This document shows positions 1-7,147 of a stretch of DNA of 25,058 bases, piece after piece (the first letter of the stretch is position 1; each line of letters begins with the position of its first letter). The stretch spans positions 1 to 25,058 of the forward strand of contig SAAR01000014.1 in the NCBI GenBank assembly GCA_009916335.1, given 5' to 3'. The stretch comes from Erysipelotrichia bacterium (GTDB lineage Bacteria > Bacillota_I > Bacilli_A > Erysipelotrichales > Erysipelotrichaceae). A program made the position numbers and the translations under genes. A model generated the notes under the pieces. That model was not told where the DNA came from. It made no database searches and saw only the letters and a list, made by a program, of their open reading frames with translations.

Positions 1-7
1 TCAAAAT

Positions 8-40
8 GAAAAAACATACTAGCTATATACACCAGTATGT
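8..40 (-). terminator. Rho-independent terminator, riboswitch expression platform
   Basis: On the minus strand ACATACT (34-40) pairs perfectly with AGTATGT (14-20) and is followed at once by six T (8-13). It lies about 30 nt after the c-di-GMP aptamer, so it is the probable expression platform deciding between termination and read-through into the gene to the left. Confidence 0.75.
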
Positions 41-70
41 AAATGAAAACAAATCATGACATATCAATTT

Positions 71-170
71 AATCTATTTGCAACTGGCTATCTTCCTGTT
101 ATTCACAGTTAAGACCCTATAGCTTTGCGTCCTTTATCTTTCAATAAAGTTGCCTTTCATAAGAAAGAAA
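71..170 (-). promoter_or_regulatory. Cyclic-di-GMP class I (GEMM-I) riboswitch aptamer
   Basis: On the minus strand the sequence follows the GEMM-I layout. A GGCAAC element at 149-154 is followed by a P2 hairpin at 132-149 with stem CTTTATT/GATAAAG and a GAAA tetraloop. Next comes the conserved ACGCAAAG at 123-130, then a P3 stem GCTAT (119-123) pairing with ATAGC (87-91), an inner CTGT/ACAG hairpin (105-108 with 96-99), and a closing GCCAGTTGC. This order matches the well-studied Vibrio Vc2 aptamer. The G expected at the ligand-discriminating position seems present, favouring c-di-GMP over cGAMP, but that rests on my alignment by eye. The controlled gene lies off the left edge of the window. 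Confidence 0.85.
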
Positions 171-294
171 AAGCAGACATTTTATTTCAATGGTGCTATA
201 CTACAAATAGATAGAAAAATCACCTTTTTTCGCTCAAAACGTACCAATTTTCGACTGAGTGAAAATGTCTACTTTTTGAAGAAAATATCGCATT

Positions 295-334
295 AAAAAA
301 GATGACAAGTATTCATAATCACTCATCATCTTTT
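295..334 (-). terminator. Terminator after the yjzC-like gene
   Basis: AAAAGATGA and TCATCTTTT (297-305 with 326-334) form a 9-bp stem, with A/T runs on both sides. It can end minus-strand transcription of the small gene at 343-504 and separates it from the riboswitch unit. Confidence 0.75.
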
Positions 335-342
335 CTTTAACT

Positions 343-504
343 TTACTTACCTAATTTAAAATAAGAACCTTTTTGTTGAGTAGGTGGAAATCTTTGCCCT
401 TTTTCAACATCAATATCCTCATTATACAGTTTTCCATCTTTTGTATACTCACTGTATTTTCCTGTCTTTGGACAGTTCTCACCTGAGTGGAATTCTTGTT
501 GCAT
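343..504 (-). CDS. Small YjzC-family protein (53 aa)
   Basis: A 53-residue hydrophilic protein beginning MQQEFHSGENCPKTGKY and ending GSYFKLGK. The pattern, a phenylalanine then SG, a proline/glycine turn before a tyrosine, an acidic strand, KGxxFPPT, and a final tyrosine/lysine strand, resembles the Bacillus YjzC family of uncharacterised small proteins. A strong ribosome binding site GGAGGTG at 511-517 sits 6 nt before the ATG and fixes the start. A terminator follows at 295-334. It lies 48 nt after the leucine-rich-repeat gene and could be cotranscribed with it. Function is unknown. Confidence 0.75.
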   Translation of the reverse strand: MQQEFHSGENCPKTGKYSEYTKDGKLYNEDIDVEKGQRFPPTQQKGSYFKLGK

Positions 505-552
505 CATTAACACCTCCACTCATAGTATTCTCAACATAATAGACTTTATACA

Positions 553-1995
553 CTAATATGTGAATTTCTCATAATAATCCATTTTCTCTAATAAGGAAAT
601 ATCTTTAATGGGATTGGCATCTAAACGTAATTCATACAAACCTTTCATCTTTAATAATGGTTTCAAATCCACAACATAATTAGCCTTTAATGTTAACCCT
701 GTTAAATACACTAAATTTTCAATTGGCTCTAAATCATACACACCATTATGATCTAACTTTAATGAAGTTAAATTAATTAATTTAGAAAGAGGACTTAAAT
801 CCGTTACAATATTATTGTATAAATTTAAAGAACCAAGATTTGTTAAATTAGCCAATGGCGAAAGATCTTCAATTTGATTATTCGCTAATCCTAAGCATTC
901 CAAATTTACTAAATTCGCCAATGGTGAAATATCTTTGATTTCATTATTACTTAAATCTAATACGGTAATATTACTACATTTAGAAATTGGCTCAATATCT
1001 TTAATCTTATTATTATAAATATTGCATTCTTCTAGTTTTGTTAATTTCTTCATAAAACTAATATCTTTCAATTGTGTATTACTCAAGCACAAATAAACAA
1101 GCTCTTGCATTCCATCTAAGAAAGAATTGTCATGAATGATATTTCCACTCAAATCTAACTTACGCATCGCTAGTTTATCTTTTAACACTGAAAAATCATC
1201 ATGGTTACAGTTCGCAAAACGAAAGTCCTTTAAACTTTGTAAATCCTTCAATGCATCTATGTTATGAATTGGACAGAAAGAAAGATTTAATACTTCTAAT
1301 TCATTTAATGATTTCACAAAGGAAATATCTTTTAAATATTTATTGTTCGCTAACATTAAACGTTTTAAATGTTTCATATTCGCTAACACACTAGCATCAC
1401 TAAATAAATTGGTCGATAAATCAAGTACCTCTAAATTCACTAATGTCTTTAAAGGCGTAATATCATATAACCACATTTTTGTTAAATACAATTCTTTTAA
1501 ATTAATTAGCTTTGAGAAAATGGAAATATCAAAACCCGGTGTCGTAATCGCTGCTTTTAATACACGCAATTGGTTTAATTGCTCAACACTCGCTAATGAT
1601 TCTACTTTACAATTATCAACATTTAAATATTCTAAGCAACGCAATTCACCAATCCATGATAAATCAATAGGAAAAATACCATTATTCGCAATATCTAAAC
1701 TTTGTAGTTGTGTCAGTTTGCGAAGTACTGATACATCAGAAAAACTATTTTTCGCTAAATTTAACTGTTTTAGTTTTGTCAATGCTTGAAGTGGTGCAAT
1801 ATCTTCTATATAGTTATTATACAAATCTAGTTTTTCTAAATGCACACATGCTTCTATTCCATCTAACTCCTTTACTTCTTTACTACGGCAAGAAAGTTGC
1901 ACTAAACTAGCTAGTTGTTCTGGAGATGGTATTGCATCGCTTTCAAGATGCAATGCTTGATTAATCACGATTCGTAAATTATTATCTTTAATCAT
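553..1995 (-). CDS. Internalin-like leucine-rich-repeat protein, no export signal
   Basis: 480 residues made almost wholly of about 18 leucine-rich repeats of 21-23 residues (roughly residues 44-470). Many have the internalin form LxxLxLxxNxIxDIxPLxxL, as in NLTNLGSLNLYNN. The first 40 residues (NLRIVINQALH and following) form the short helical cap common before such repeats. There is no signal peptide, membrane segment, LPXTG or other surface anchor, so unlike listerial internalins the protein should be cytoplasmic. The role is probably protein binding. A GGGGG-type ribosome binding site precedes the ATG and a TATAAT-like -10 lies at 2031-2036. The DNA is repetitive with a period near 66 bp, so the repeat number may differ between strains. 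The partner is unknown. Confidence 0.9.
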   Translation of the reverse strand: MIKDNNLRIVINQALHLESDAIPSPEQLASLVQLSCRSKEVKELDGIEACVHLEKLDLYNNYIEDIAPLQALTKLKQLNLAKNSFSDVSVLRKLTQLQSLDIANNGIFPIDLSWIGELRCLEYLNVDNCKVESLASVEQLNQLRVLKAAITTPGFDISIFSKLINLKELYLTKMWLYDITPLKTLVNLEVLDLSTNLFSDASVLANMKHLKRLMLANNKYLKDISFVKSLNELEVLNLSFCPIHNIDALKDLQSLKDFRFANCNHDDFSVLKDKLAMRKLDLSGNIIHDNSFLDGMQELVYLCLSNTQLKDISFMKKLTKLEECNIYNNKIKDIEPISKCSNITVLDLSNNEIKDISPLANLVNLECLGLANNQIEDLSPLANLTNLGSLNLYNNIVTDLSPLSKLINLTSLKLDHNGVYDLEPIENLVYLTGLTLKANYVVDLKPLLKMKGLYELRLDANPIKDISLLEKMDYYEKFTY

Positions 1996-2030
1996 AATGA
2001 TTTCCCCCTTTATGTTTTATTTACAACTAT

Positions 2031-2036
2031 ATTATA
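2031..2036 (-). promoter_or_regulatory. -10 element of the leucine-rich-repeat gene
   Basis: TATAAT on the minus strand, 36 nt before the start codon at 1995. The -35 is poor, so this is only a probable promoter. Confidence 0.5.
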
Positions 2037-2077
2037 CTAAAAGCGTTTACATTTTACTACCTATTTTAATGTTGTAC

Positions 2078-2623
2078 TCACTTTAATAGAAAGTTTTCTT
2101 CTTTTCCTACTATCTGCCATCGCTCTTTAAAACGTTCCTTTAAAAAGGCATACAAAGCAGGATTCATTCCTTTCTTTAAAAGGAACTGCACATTTTTTTC
2201 TTTTCCTTTGATACGGACAAAAAGCATTTGTTCCTGTTCGTAAATCATCGCTATTTGTTCATACAAAATAATCGTTGTGGAATATGTGTTATGACATTCC
2301 ATGAACTGCTCATAAAAAGTAAAGTCATTCATCATCGTTTTCATCAAAACTAACTTATAAAAATATACTCCATAACAATCTACATAATGAATGAAAAATA
2401 AGTAAGCAACACAAAGAATTAACAAGCCAATATACATAATAAAAGCAAACGTATCTTGCTTTGTATATGCCATAAAACTTAACGATGCAAAAATAATAAA
2501 AAAAGCAGTGGGTACTTGTTGTCTGTTGCTTTGGCTTGTTTTCCCTTTGATTGCACATTTAATAGGTACATAATCTTCATCTTTAAAAGTTTGATGATGT
2601 TTAAATTTTACTGTTTTATCCAT
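2078..2623 (-). CDS. YcxB-like two-helix membrane protein
   Basis: 181 residues with two adjacent hydrophobic helices (about residues 38-55 and 60-80), flanked by soluble parts. The C-terminal half, with TTIILYEQIAMIYEQEQMLF and a later FLLKKGMN, matches the YcxB-like C-terminal domain, a PH-like fold of unknown function common in Bacillota. It probably sits in the cytoplasmic membrane with both ends inside. There is no clear ribosome binding site, and an extended -10 (TGGTATAAT) ends only 6 nt before the ATG, which suggests a leaderless message. No later methionine lies before the membrane segments, so the start is likely right. Confidence 0.65.
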   Translation of the reverse strand: MDKTVKFKHHQTFKDEDYVPIKCAIKGKTSQSNRQQVPTAFFIIFASLSFMAYTKQDTFAFIMYIGLLILCVAYLFFIHYVDCYGVYFYKLVLMKTMMNDFTFYEQFMECHNTYSTTIILYEQIAMIYEQEQMLFVRIKGKEKNVQFLLKKGMNPALYAFLKERFKERWQIVGKEENFLLK

Positions 2624-2629
2624 ATATCC

Positions 2630-2638
2630 ATTATACCA
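2630..2638 (-). promoter_or_regulatory. Extended -10 promoter abutting the YcxB-like start codon
   Basis: TGGTATAAT on the minus strand at 2630-2638. Six bases separate it from the ATG at 2621-2623, so a normal +1 would fall on or next to the start codon. Confidence 0.5.
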
Positions 2639-2875
2639 CTTTCTTTACGCTACATTCACTCAGCTTTTATTATTTATATTATTTTTCTCGTGAACTATAC
2701 ACGAACCTAAAGTTTTGGGGAATTATTGACACTATTCTTTACAATCTTCATCAATATATTATTCATTTAATATTATTTTCTGCCTTTAAATCCCATTTTA
2801 TTCAACTCCTTTTGATTCGATTTCAATCAAATTAATGTAATCTAATAATATATCCCATTTGCTTTCGATCCAATA

Positions 2876-2914
2876 TTAGTTCGAGTAAAACCGAATCGGT
2901 TTCACTCGAACTAA
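2876..2914. repeat. 39-nt near-perfect palindrome
   Basis: TTAGTTCGAGT (2876-2886) pairs with ACTCGAACTAA (2904-2914), and AAACCGA (2888-2894) with TCGGTTT (2896-2902). There is one A/C mismatch and a single central A, giving 18 of 19 pairs. It has no T-run on either strand, so it is not a typical terminator. It could be a recombination or protein-binding site, or the remnant of a mobile-element end. Confidence 0.8.
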
Positions 2915-2924
2915 ATAGACATAT

Positions 2925-2984
2925 AAAAAAGAGGCTTAGCAGCCAAATGATTTCTGAATAATCATTTAACTGTTATAACCTCTT
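2925..2984 (-). terminator. Strong terminator of the 43-codon gene
   Basis: On the minus strand AAGAGG starts a long stem that closes with CCTCTT and runs into six T at 2925-2930. The apical part pairs AAATGATT with AATCATTT. The stem begins within the stop codon of the small gene at 2983-3114. Confidence 0.8.
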
Positions 2985-3114
2985 ATATTTGATCCCATTC
3001 TGTTAAATTTTTACTCTCTTCTTCTAAACGCTTAATTTCATCTTCTAATTCTTCAACTGTACCATCAAAATGTGTTAATCCATCATAATAATTTCTTATT
3101 TTATTTCTTCCCAT
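2983..3114 (-). CDS. Hypothetical 43-aa acidic protein
   Basis: A 43-codon reading frame (MGRNKIRNYYDGLTHFDG, then a highly charged helix rich in E, K and L, ending EWDQI). The second half would form an amphipathic or coiled-coil helix. A GGAAGGAG ribosome binding site lies about 11 nt upstream, and the message ends in a strong terminator that overlaps the stop codon, which argues for a real transcript. I do not recognise the family. It could also be the 3' part of a decayed gene. No neighbour indicates a role. Confidence 0.45.
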   Translation of the reverse strand: MGRNKIRNYYDGLTHFDGTVEELEDEIKRLEEESKNLTEWDQI

Positions 3115-3268
3115 GTTAAACCGTACTCCTTCCTGAATTCTTCAAGCGTTTAATTTGTGCATCCTTTATGCTCAAATTATATGGTTCCATCATATATTTG
3201 TCAATTCTTCTATCGAATAAATTTGCTCTGAATTTTTAAATTCTAAATCCAAGCATTTTATTAAATAC

Positions 3269-3505
3269 TTAACCCTTAAAATAGTAACCACCTGTTTTTC
3301 TCGATCCTTTATACTCTATAAAGTCATATATCTTTCTTTTTATTGAGTTTCTAACTTGATCTAATGAAATAGAAACATTTATTTTTTCTAATTCATCTTT
3401 TATCCCTAAAACCTTTATCCCAGTATGAGTAGATATTATTTGAAGTATTGATAAATCCAACTCATTTATTTGGTCATTTATTTGGTCATTTATTTGGTCG
3501 CTTTA
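3269..3505 (-). pseudogene. C-terminal remnant of an AlbA_2/RecG-like ATP-binding protein
   Basis: An open frame of about 75 codons reads DQINDQINDQINELDLSILQ, then a winged-helix-like segment ending in TGGYYFKG. Short DQxnDQ repeats before a C-terminal winged helix are typical of the tail of Schlafen AlbA_2 / RecG-like transcriptional-regulator proteins. The frame is stopped by TAA just upstream, and the AlbA_2 and ATP-binding parts are missing, so this is a truncated leftover. A start at the methionine near 3460 would leave a 63-residue winged-helix fragment. Loss probably came from the integration events evident in the following 500 bp. Confidence 0.6.
3463..3498. repeat. 12-bp tandem repeat, three copies
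   Basis: CATTTATTTGGT is repeated three times without interruption. On the minus strand it encodes the DQIN units of the AlbA_2-like remnant. The repeats keep frame (12 bp), so slippage would change only the number of units. Confidence 0.95.
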
Positions 3506-3795
3506 TATAAATGCATTTTACCATAAGAACAAATAAAAATATATATAAGTATTTCGCAAAATCAAATAATTCAATGAGTATAATAAATAACTATTTTACC
3601 CAAGAATAATGACATAATAAGAAAATGCAGATTACCATAGAAATTATTTGCATAAATAGATATTAAAAGTTAAATTGTTACTATTCTCATTCGATACTGG
3701 TTATAACATTTATCATGTTTTCATCTGTATTATAGCACTATTGGGTCGTCTTAATCTAGTGAATAATAATAAATCTATATAATATTTGAATATTT

Positions 3796-3814
3796 TATTG
3801 TCAGTATATTGTCA
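3796..3814 (+). repeat. Candidate integrase arm-type direct repeats, left end
   Basis: TATTGTCA occurs twice with a period of 11 bp (cores 3797-3803 and 3808-3814). The same octamer occurs twice in the same orientation near the right end of the element (14739-14758) with a period of 12 bp. Short direct repeats near both ends are what tyrosine integrase N-terminal arm-binding domains recognise. Assignment is by position and pattern only. Confidence 0.4.
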
Positions 3815-3894
3815 ACAAATTATAGTTATCATACATTAGGCATTTCTTTAAATTCTTTTCCATCAAAAATATGTCCATATTTTAAAATCAGTGA

Positions 3895-3942
3895 CTATTG
3901 TTTCAAATAAACTTTTGGAACATAATGATTATTCGTTTTCAT
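3895..3942 (-). pseudogene. Decayed start of a DUF4238-like gene
   Basis: ATG at 3942 opens a 15-codon frame, MKTNNHYVPKVYLKQ, ended by TAG. NHYVPxxYLK at the very N-terminus is the hallmark of DUF4238 proteins (usually NHYVPQFYLKNF). About 20 further codons after the stop (to roughly 3835) stay open in the same frame but then end. This is most likely a broken relic of a cargo gene. Confidence 0.4.
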
Positions 3943-3986
3943 AACACATTTCACTATCCCATCTCTGCAACTTATTATATGGAATT

Positions 3987-4559
3987 TTATAATTTAAAAA
4001 GCAACTCATATTCTTTAATCAGTTCACCTTGACTACAATACTCAATTTTAATCATCTCTTTTTTGTAGTTAATTTCATAATAGATGCCCAGCACATACCC
4101 ACATACAATAGATGGATCAGAGTTACCTTTCCATGGATAAACATTATCCAGACTTGTTAATGCTTTTAATCTGTCTCTATCACTATCTTTTTCATTTCTT
4201 GATCTTGTGCTTTTTTTCATTTCTACAGCAATGAAGTTTTCTTTAGGAACTTTAATATTTCCCCTTCCATGAACTATCAAATCACAATTGATTCTCGACT
4301 TCTTCTCGTCAAATCCTTTTATTGTCTTTATACAGTGCTTAACAGTACCATTTTTTGCTCTGTTGTATTCAACATCAACATAGTAGTTTTGATATCTATA
4401 AAATTCTTTACCGATGAACTCATGTAATTCAATCATTAATGCACCACATAAAGTCCTTTCAGATACTCTATTATCAAAAAGCAATTGATTATTTAAAACG
4501 AAATTATGATTAGAGCATTCAAAAATTTCTACTGCATCATTTAAATAGTTTTCGTCCAC
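3987..4559 (-). CDS. PD-(D/E)XK-like nuclease-fold protein
   Basis: 190 residues. I do not recognise a named family, but the layout fits a restriction-endonuclease-like fold: an N-terminal helix with glutamate (E45), a strand with CDLIVHGRG (D93), then NFIAVEMKKS giving E113-x-K115, the D...ExK triad. It begins with GTG, supported by a GGAGAGG ribosome binding site about 6 nt upstream. It is the last gene of the defence-like cargo, 189 bp after AbiH. Activity against nucleic acid is inferred. Alternatives are a catalytically active partner of AbiH or a stand-alone nuclease. The codon use is as AT-rich as its neighbours. Confidence 0.55.
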   Translation of the reverse strand: MDENYLNDAVEIFECSNHNFVLNNQLLFDNRVSERTLCGALMIELHEFIGKEFYRYQNYYVDVEYNRAKNGTVKHCIKTIKGFDEKKSRINCDLIVHGRGNIKVPKENFIAVEMKKSTRSRNEKDSDRDRLKALTSLDNVYPWKGNSDPSIVCGYVLGIYYEINYKKEMIKIEYCSQGELIKEYELLFKL

Positions 4560-4748
4560 ATTCTTACCTCTCCAATTCTAACTAATTTTTTTAATTATAG
4601 CATATAGAGAGTAAAACAGTGTACCCTCTCTTTATTCCATCTAACGCAGAAAACCAAATGCAATAACGATGCAATGAGTATACATTAATTTAAAAAGAGC
4701 TCCCCCCCTATAAATAAAAGTTTTTAACTCTAGAGGGTTTACTCCTAT

Positions 4749-5768
4749 TCAACAATATAAATTTCCATTTGGAATTAATTCGAATTCTAACCCTAAACCT
4801 ACTAACAAATCATACATTCTTTTATACTCAATTGATGAAATATCATCATAATAATAGCAAAATACTTTAGACCTTTTGTTTATTCTTTCAAATACTGAAT
4901 AATCTGCTATTCCTAAGGAATGCCCAATAATATATACTTCATCGAAACATTCTATAGTCAATCTTTCCTCAACCTCTTTTCTAGATTTCAAAACTTCTTT
5001 ATTTTTTTTATCAAGAAACTCAAAAAGTTCTAATTCCTCTTCTTTAATTGAAGAATTAATTTCATCAAATAATATCTGTATTTTTTCATTTGCAACTAAA
5101 TTGCCATCCATGTCTTCTTCAAAATATAACATACGATCTTGAAAGTCATGTTTATTTTTACAAGGAATTTCAGTAGGATATGTATTATCAATAATAGATA
5201 CTTTTAGATTTTCCAAGGCATCTGTTCCTATCGCAATATCACTAGTATTAATGTCTCCATGAATATGTGTAACATTTGTTACCTGATAAATGACCTCTAA
5301 TACATTAGTATAATTAAAATTAATTACCCATGATGAATCCCTTAAAATATCTTTAATGAGATTTCGAGAAGTTATTTTTTTAATGTTTGCATCATTGAAG
5401 TATTCGGTTAAATATTTTAAAAAGTCTTTTTCAAAATCATCTAATAACTTAACTAGTTTTTGTATCTCCTCCATCGTAGCACTAAAAGCATCAGAAGTTG
5501 TATGCACATAATTCAAATCACCATATTCATTATATCCATACTCATAAATTATTTCTTCTAGTTTTTCGGCGATATCAACATTTTCACGTTGCTCCATTAA
5601 ATTAGATAATAACTCTTTATAATTTTTTTCAATTTTGTTCCAATCTGTTCCTCTAAACAATTCATATTTTTTAGAATAATTAGAATTTGAAATAATGAAT
5701 TCTTTAAAAGTAGTTTGAATATGATGACCTAAATCAAAGCCATTTCCTATGATTACAAGTTTCTTCAT
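4749..5768 (-). CDS. abiH: AbiH-family phage abortive-infection protein
   Basis: 339 residues. The N-terminus MKKLVIIGNGFDLGHHIQT carries the AbiH IGNGFD motif (residues 7-12), a nucleotide-binding-like turn. THIHGDIN near residue 170 and IGHSLGIADYSVF near residue 285 are the other family-typical segments. AbiH proteins abort phage infection in lactococci. The mechanism is poorly known and the fold is thought to be SIR2-like. The start codon has no ribosome binding site of its own. A ten-codon leader frame with a good site ends 1 nt before it, implying coupled translation. The GIY-YIG-TPR gene ends 46 nt upstream of that leader, so the two are probably cotranscribed. Confidence 0.9.
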   Translation of the reverse strand: MKKLVIIGNGFDLGHHIQTTFKEFIISNSNYSKKYELFRGTDWNKIEKNYKELLSNLMEQRENVDIAEKLEEIIYEYGYNEYGDLNYVHTTSDAFSATMEEIQKLVKLLDDFEKDFLKYLTEYFNDANIKKITSRNLIKDILRDSSWVINFNYTNVLEVIYQVTNVTHIHGDINTSDIAIGTDALENLKVSIIDNTYPTEIPCKNKHDFQDRMLYFEEDMDGNLVANEKIQILFDEINSSIKEEELELFEFLDKKNKEVLKSRKEVEERLTIECFDEVYIIGHSLGIADYSVFERINKRSKVFCYYYDDISSIEYKRMYDLLVGLGLEFELIPNGNLYC

Positions 5769-5769
5769 A

Positions 5770-5802
5770 TTATTTTATAAAGTAATATAAATTAGTTTTC
5801 AT
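5770..5802 (-). CDS. Leader peptide translationally coupled to AbiH (10 aa)
   Basis: ATG at 5800-5802 opens MKTNLYYFIK and stops with TAA at 5770-5772, leaving one base before the AbiH ATG. AAAGGAA at 5811-5817 lies 8 nt before this ATG, an ideal Shine-Dalgarno spacing, while nothing similar precedes AbiH. The AbiH frame has a stop shortly upstream (5775-5777), so AbiH cannot simply start here. Reinitiation after the leader is the simplest reading. It may tune AbiH dose. Confidence 0.6.
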   Translation of the reverse strand: MKTNLYYFIK

Positions 5803-5847
5803 AATTACATTTCCTTTCGTTTTGTATTAAACAATGCCATCAAATTA

Positions 5848-6954
5848 TTATTCAGAAAGAATATCTCTTATTTTCTCAATCCTTTCATTAAAGACAGTTA
5901 AATAATCTTGTCTAACTACTACTTTTATTGCTTTTTCTAAAACTCTTAATTCTTCTTCAAACAAACCAAATCTTCTATATATTTTAGTGAGGTGATCATA
6001 TAACGCAGGAGCATCAAAATCCAAATACATACTTATTTCAAAATATTTAATAGCATTTTTATAGTCCTTTTGCTTTTTAAACTCAATACCTCTCATTTCT
6101 GGCTCAAAACCATCTTCAAAGTTCTTTGCATCGCAAATTATTTCATTTTGAATAGATTTTAAATAAAGAGAAAACTCATCTCTAACTACCAAATCAACTT
6201 TTTTATTAGAATATGATTTATCTCTTTGTCGTTTCTCATCATTTTTTAAAGGATTATCTCTTATGTATTTTAGAACATCATAGCAATGGAAAATTTTATA
6301 ACCTAATTCTTTGTATTCAATGTAGTTCTCAAAAGTAGTAATCCAAAATTCAATCACGTTTCTTGATTTTTTTGCTTTCGATGAAAATATCTTTCCTCCC
6401 ATATCGATTATATAGTCTTGTATTTCCTTTTTATATTTAAGAGAAATAGGATTTTGCTGAATATGAAAATATGACATCATTAATGACTCTTTATCTACTG
6501 CATCATAAGCAGCAAATGGTACACTATCTAAAAAATATCTTTTCATAACTGGCCTAATAAATATACTTGGTCTTATTTCATTATTTAGTTTATCTTCTTC
6601 TTTACTTAATCCATCCCAATATGAATTACTATCAACAAATTGTATTAATATTTCTCCTTCATTTTCACGTTTTTTTATTTGTTGTAGTTCTAATTCTAAA
6701 GCTTCATCCTCTGTTAGATCGCTCTTTACTATTCTAAAGTCGATACCATGTAGTTCATTTATTTTTTTGTAGTCCAGTCCTCTATCTCTATTCATATCCC
6801 ATAAAATATGTTTGTATCTATTCCCAATTCCTTTTCCAACGTAAAAGACTTTTCCCTCATCTTTTGTAAACCACTCATAAACATAATAATTATTTCTCTT
6901 AAAATTATTATTCTCTGCATTCATACCTAAACTATTTTTATCAAATTTTTCCAT
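5848..6954 (-). CDS. GIY-YIG nuclease-domain protein with C-terminal TPRs
   Basis: 368 residues. The N-terminal 100 residues look like a LEM-3-type GIY-YIG nuclease: YVY at 24-26 for GIY, VFYVGKG with YVG at 38-40 for YIG, the conserved R46 in GNRYKHI, and a glutamate-rich helix EDEALELELQQIKK carrying the likely catalytic Glu. The middle is unassigned and mostly helical. Residues 287-347 form two TPR-like helix pairs (FKKQKDYKNAIKYFE and a following pair). A DNA-cleaving domain joined to a protein-binding repeat suggests an effector that senses a partner. The ATG has a GGAG site 9 nt upstream. It lies directly upstream of AbiH. Confidence 0.75.
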   Translation of the reverse strand: MEKFDKNSLGMNAENNNFKRNNYYVYEWFTKDEGKVFYVGKGIGNRYKHILWDMNRDRGLDYKKINELHGIDFRIVKSDLTEDEALELELQQIKKRENEGEILIQFVDSNSYWDGLSKEEDKLNNEIRPSIFIRPVMKRYFLDSVPFAAYDAVDKESLMMSYFHIQQNPISLKYKKEIQDYIIDMGGKIFSSKAKKSRNVIEFWITTFENYIEYKELGYKIFHCYDVLKYIRDNPLKNDEKRQRDKSYSNKKVDLVVRDEFSLYLKSIQNEIICDAKNFEDGFEPEMRGIEFKKQKDYKNAIKYFEISMYLDFDAPALYDHLTKIYRRFGLFEEELRVLEKAIKVVVRQDYLTVFNERIEKIRDILSE

Positions 6955-6970
6955 AATCTCTTTCTCCGTA

Positions 6971-7003
6971 ATATATTTATTATTAAACTGGTTATATCAG
7001 TTT
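6971..7003 (-). promoter_or_regulatory. Possible promoter with dyad upstream of the GIY-YIG-TPR gene
   Basis: AAACTG/CAGTTT form an inverted repeat with a 7-nt loop within 6985-7003. On the minus strand TTGTAA, a 17-bp spacer and AATAAT form a weak promoter whose spacer contains the dyad. An operator is possible; support is modest. Confidence 0.3.
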
Positions 7004-7147
7004 ACAATTGTACAATGAAGTAAAAATGACAGGTATACCTAATTATGAAAAGCGAAGGTAATAAACAACTCATCTTATAAATATAAAATAGACATTATTT
7101 GATAATACCTTATAAATCTAAATGAATTAGCATCATAGTTCATTTTT

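Larger units (their letters stand above)
2624..2982. other. Gene-free stretch between the YcxB-like gene and a 43-codon gene
   Basis: AT-rich, with no convincing coding sequence on either strand. It holds the extended -10 of the YcxB-like gene, the 39-nt palindrome at 2876-2914 and the terminator at 2925-2984. The remainder shows nothing recognisable. Confidence 0.6.
3506..3986. other. 480-bp AT-rich stretch, probable left junction of the mobile element
   Basis: There is no intact gene. It contains an att-core-like segment (3681-3695), two direct TATTGTCA repeats (3796-3814) and a decayed start of a DUF4238-like gene (3895-3942). The rest is very AT-rich and featureless by eye. Confidence 0.6.

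Noticed and set aside
226..265. Inverted repeat TTTTCGCTCA/TGAGTGAAAA upstream of the riboswitch, considered as a terminator or second aptamer
   Set aside because: No T-run follows on either strand and no riboswitch consensus fits; left unassigned.
1343..1789. Long plus-strand open frame opposite the leucine-rich-repeat gene
   Set aside because: It lies wholly antisense to a gene with clear repeat structure and carries no recognisable domain or ribosome binding site.
3115..3200. Minus-strand frame TLEEFRKEYGLTWEEIK upstream of the 43-codon gene
   Set aside because: It is closed by a stop immediately upstream and lacks a start; too short to support as a gene fragment.
3463..3498. Three 12-bp repeats considered as a small CRISPR or iteron origin
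   Set aside because: There are no spacers between copies, and they are explained by the encoded DQIN repeats; no replication initiator gene is present.
4701..4708. Run of seven C in an AT-rich intergenic region, considered as a phase-variable tract
   Set aside because: It is neither in a coding sequence nor placed between -35 and -10 elements that I can identify.
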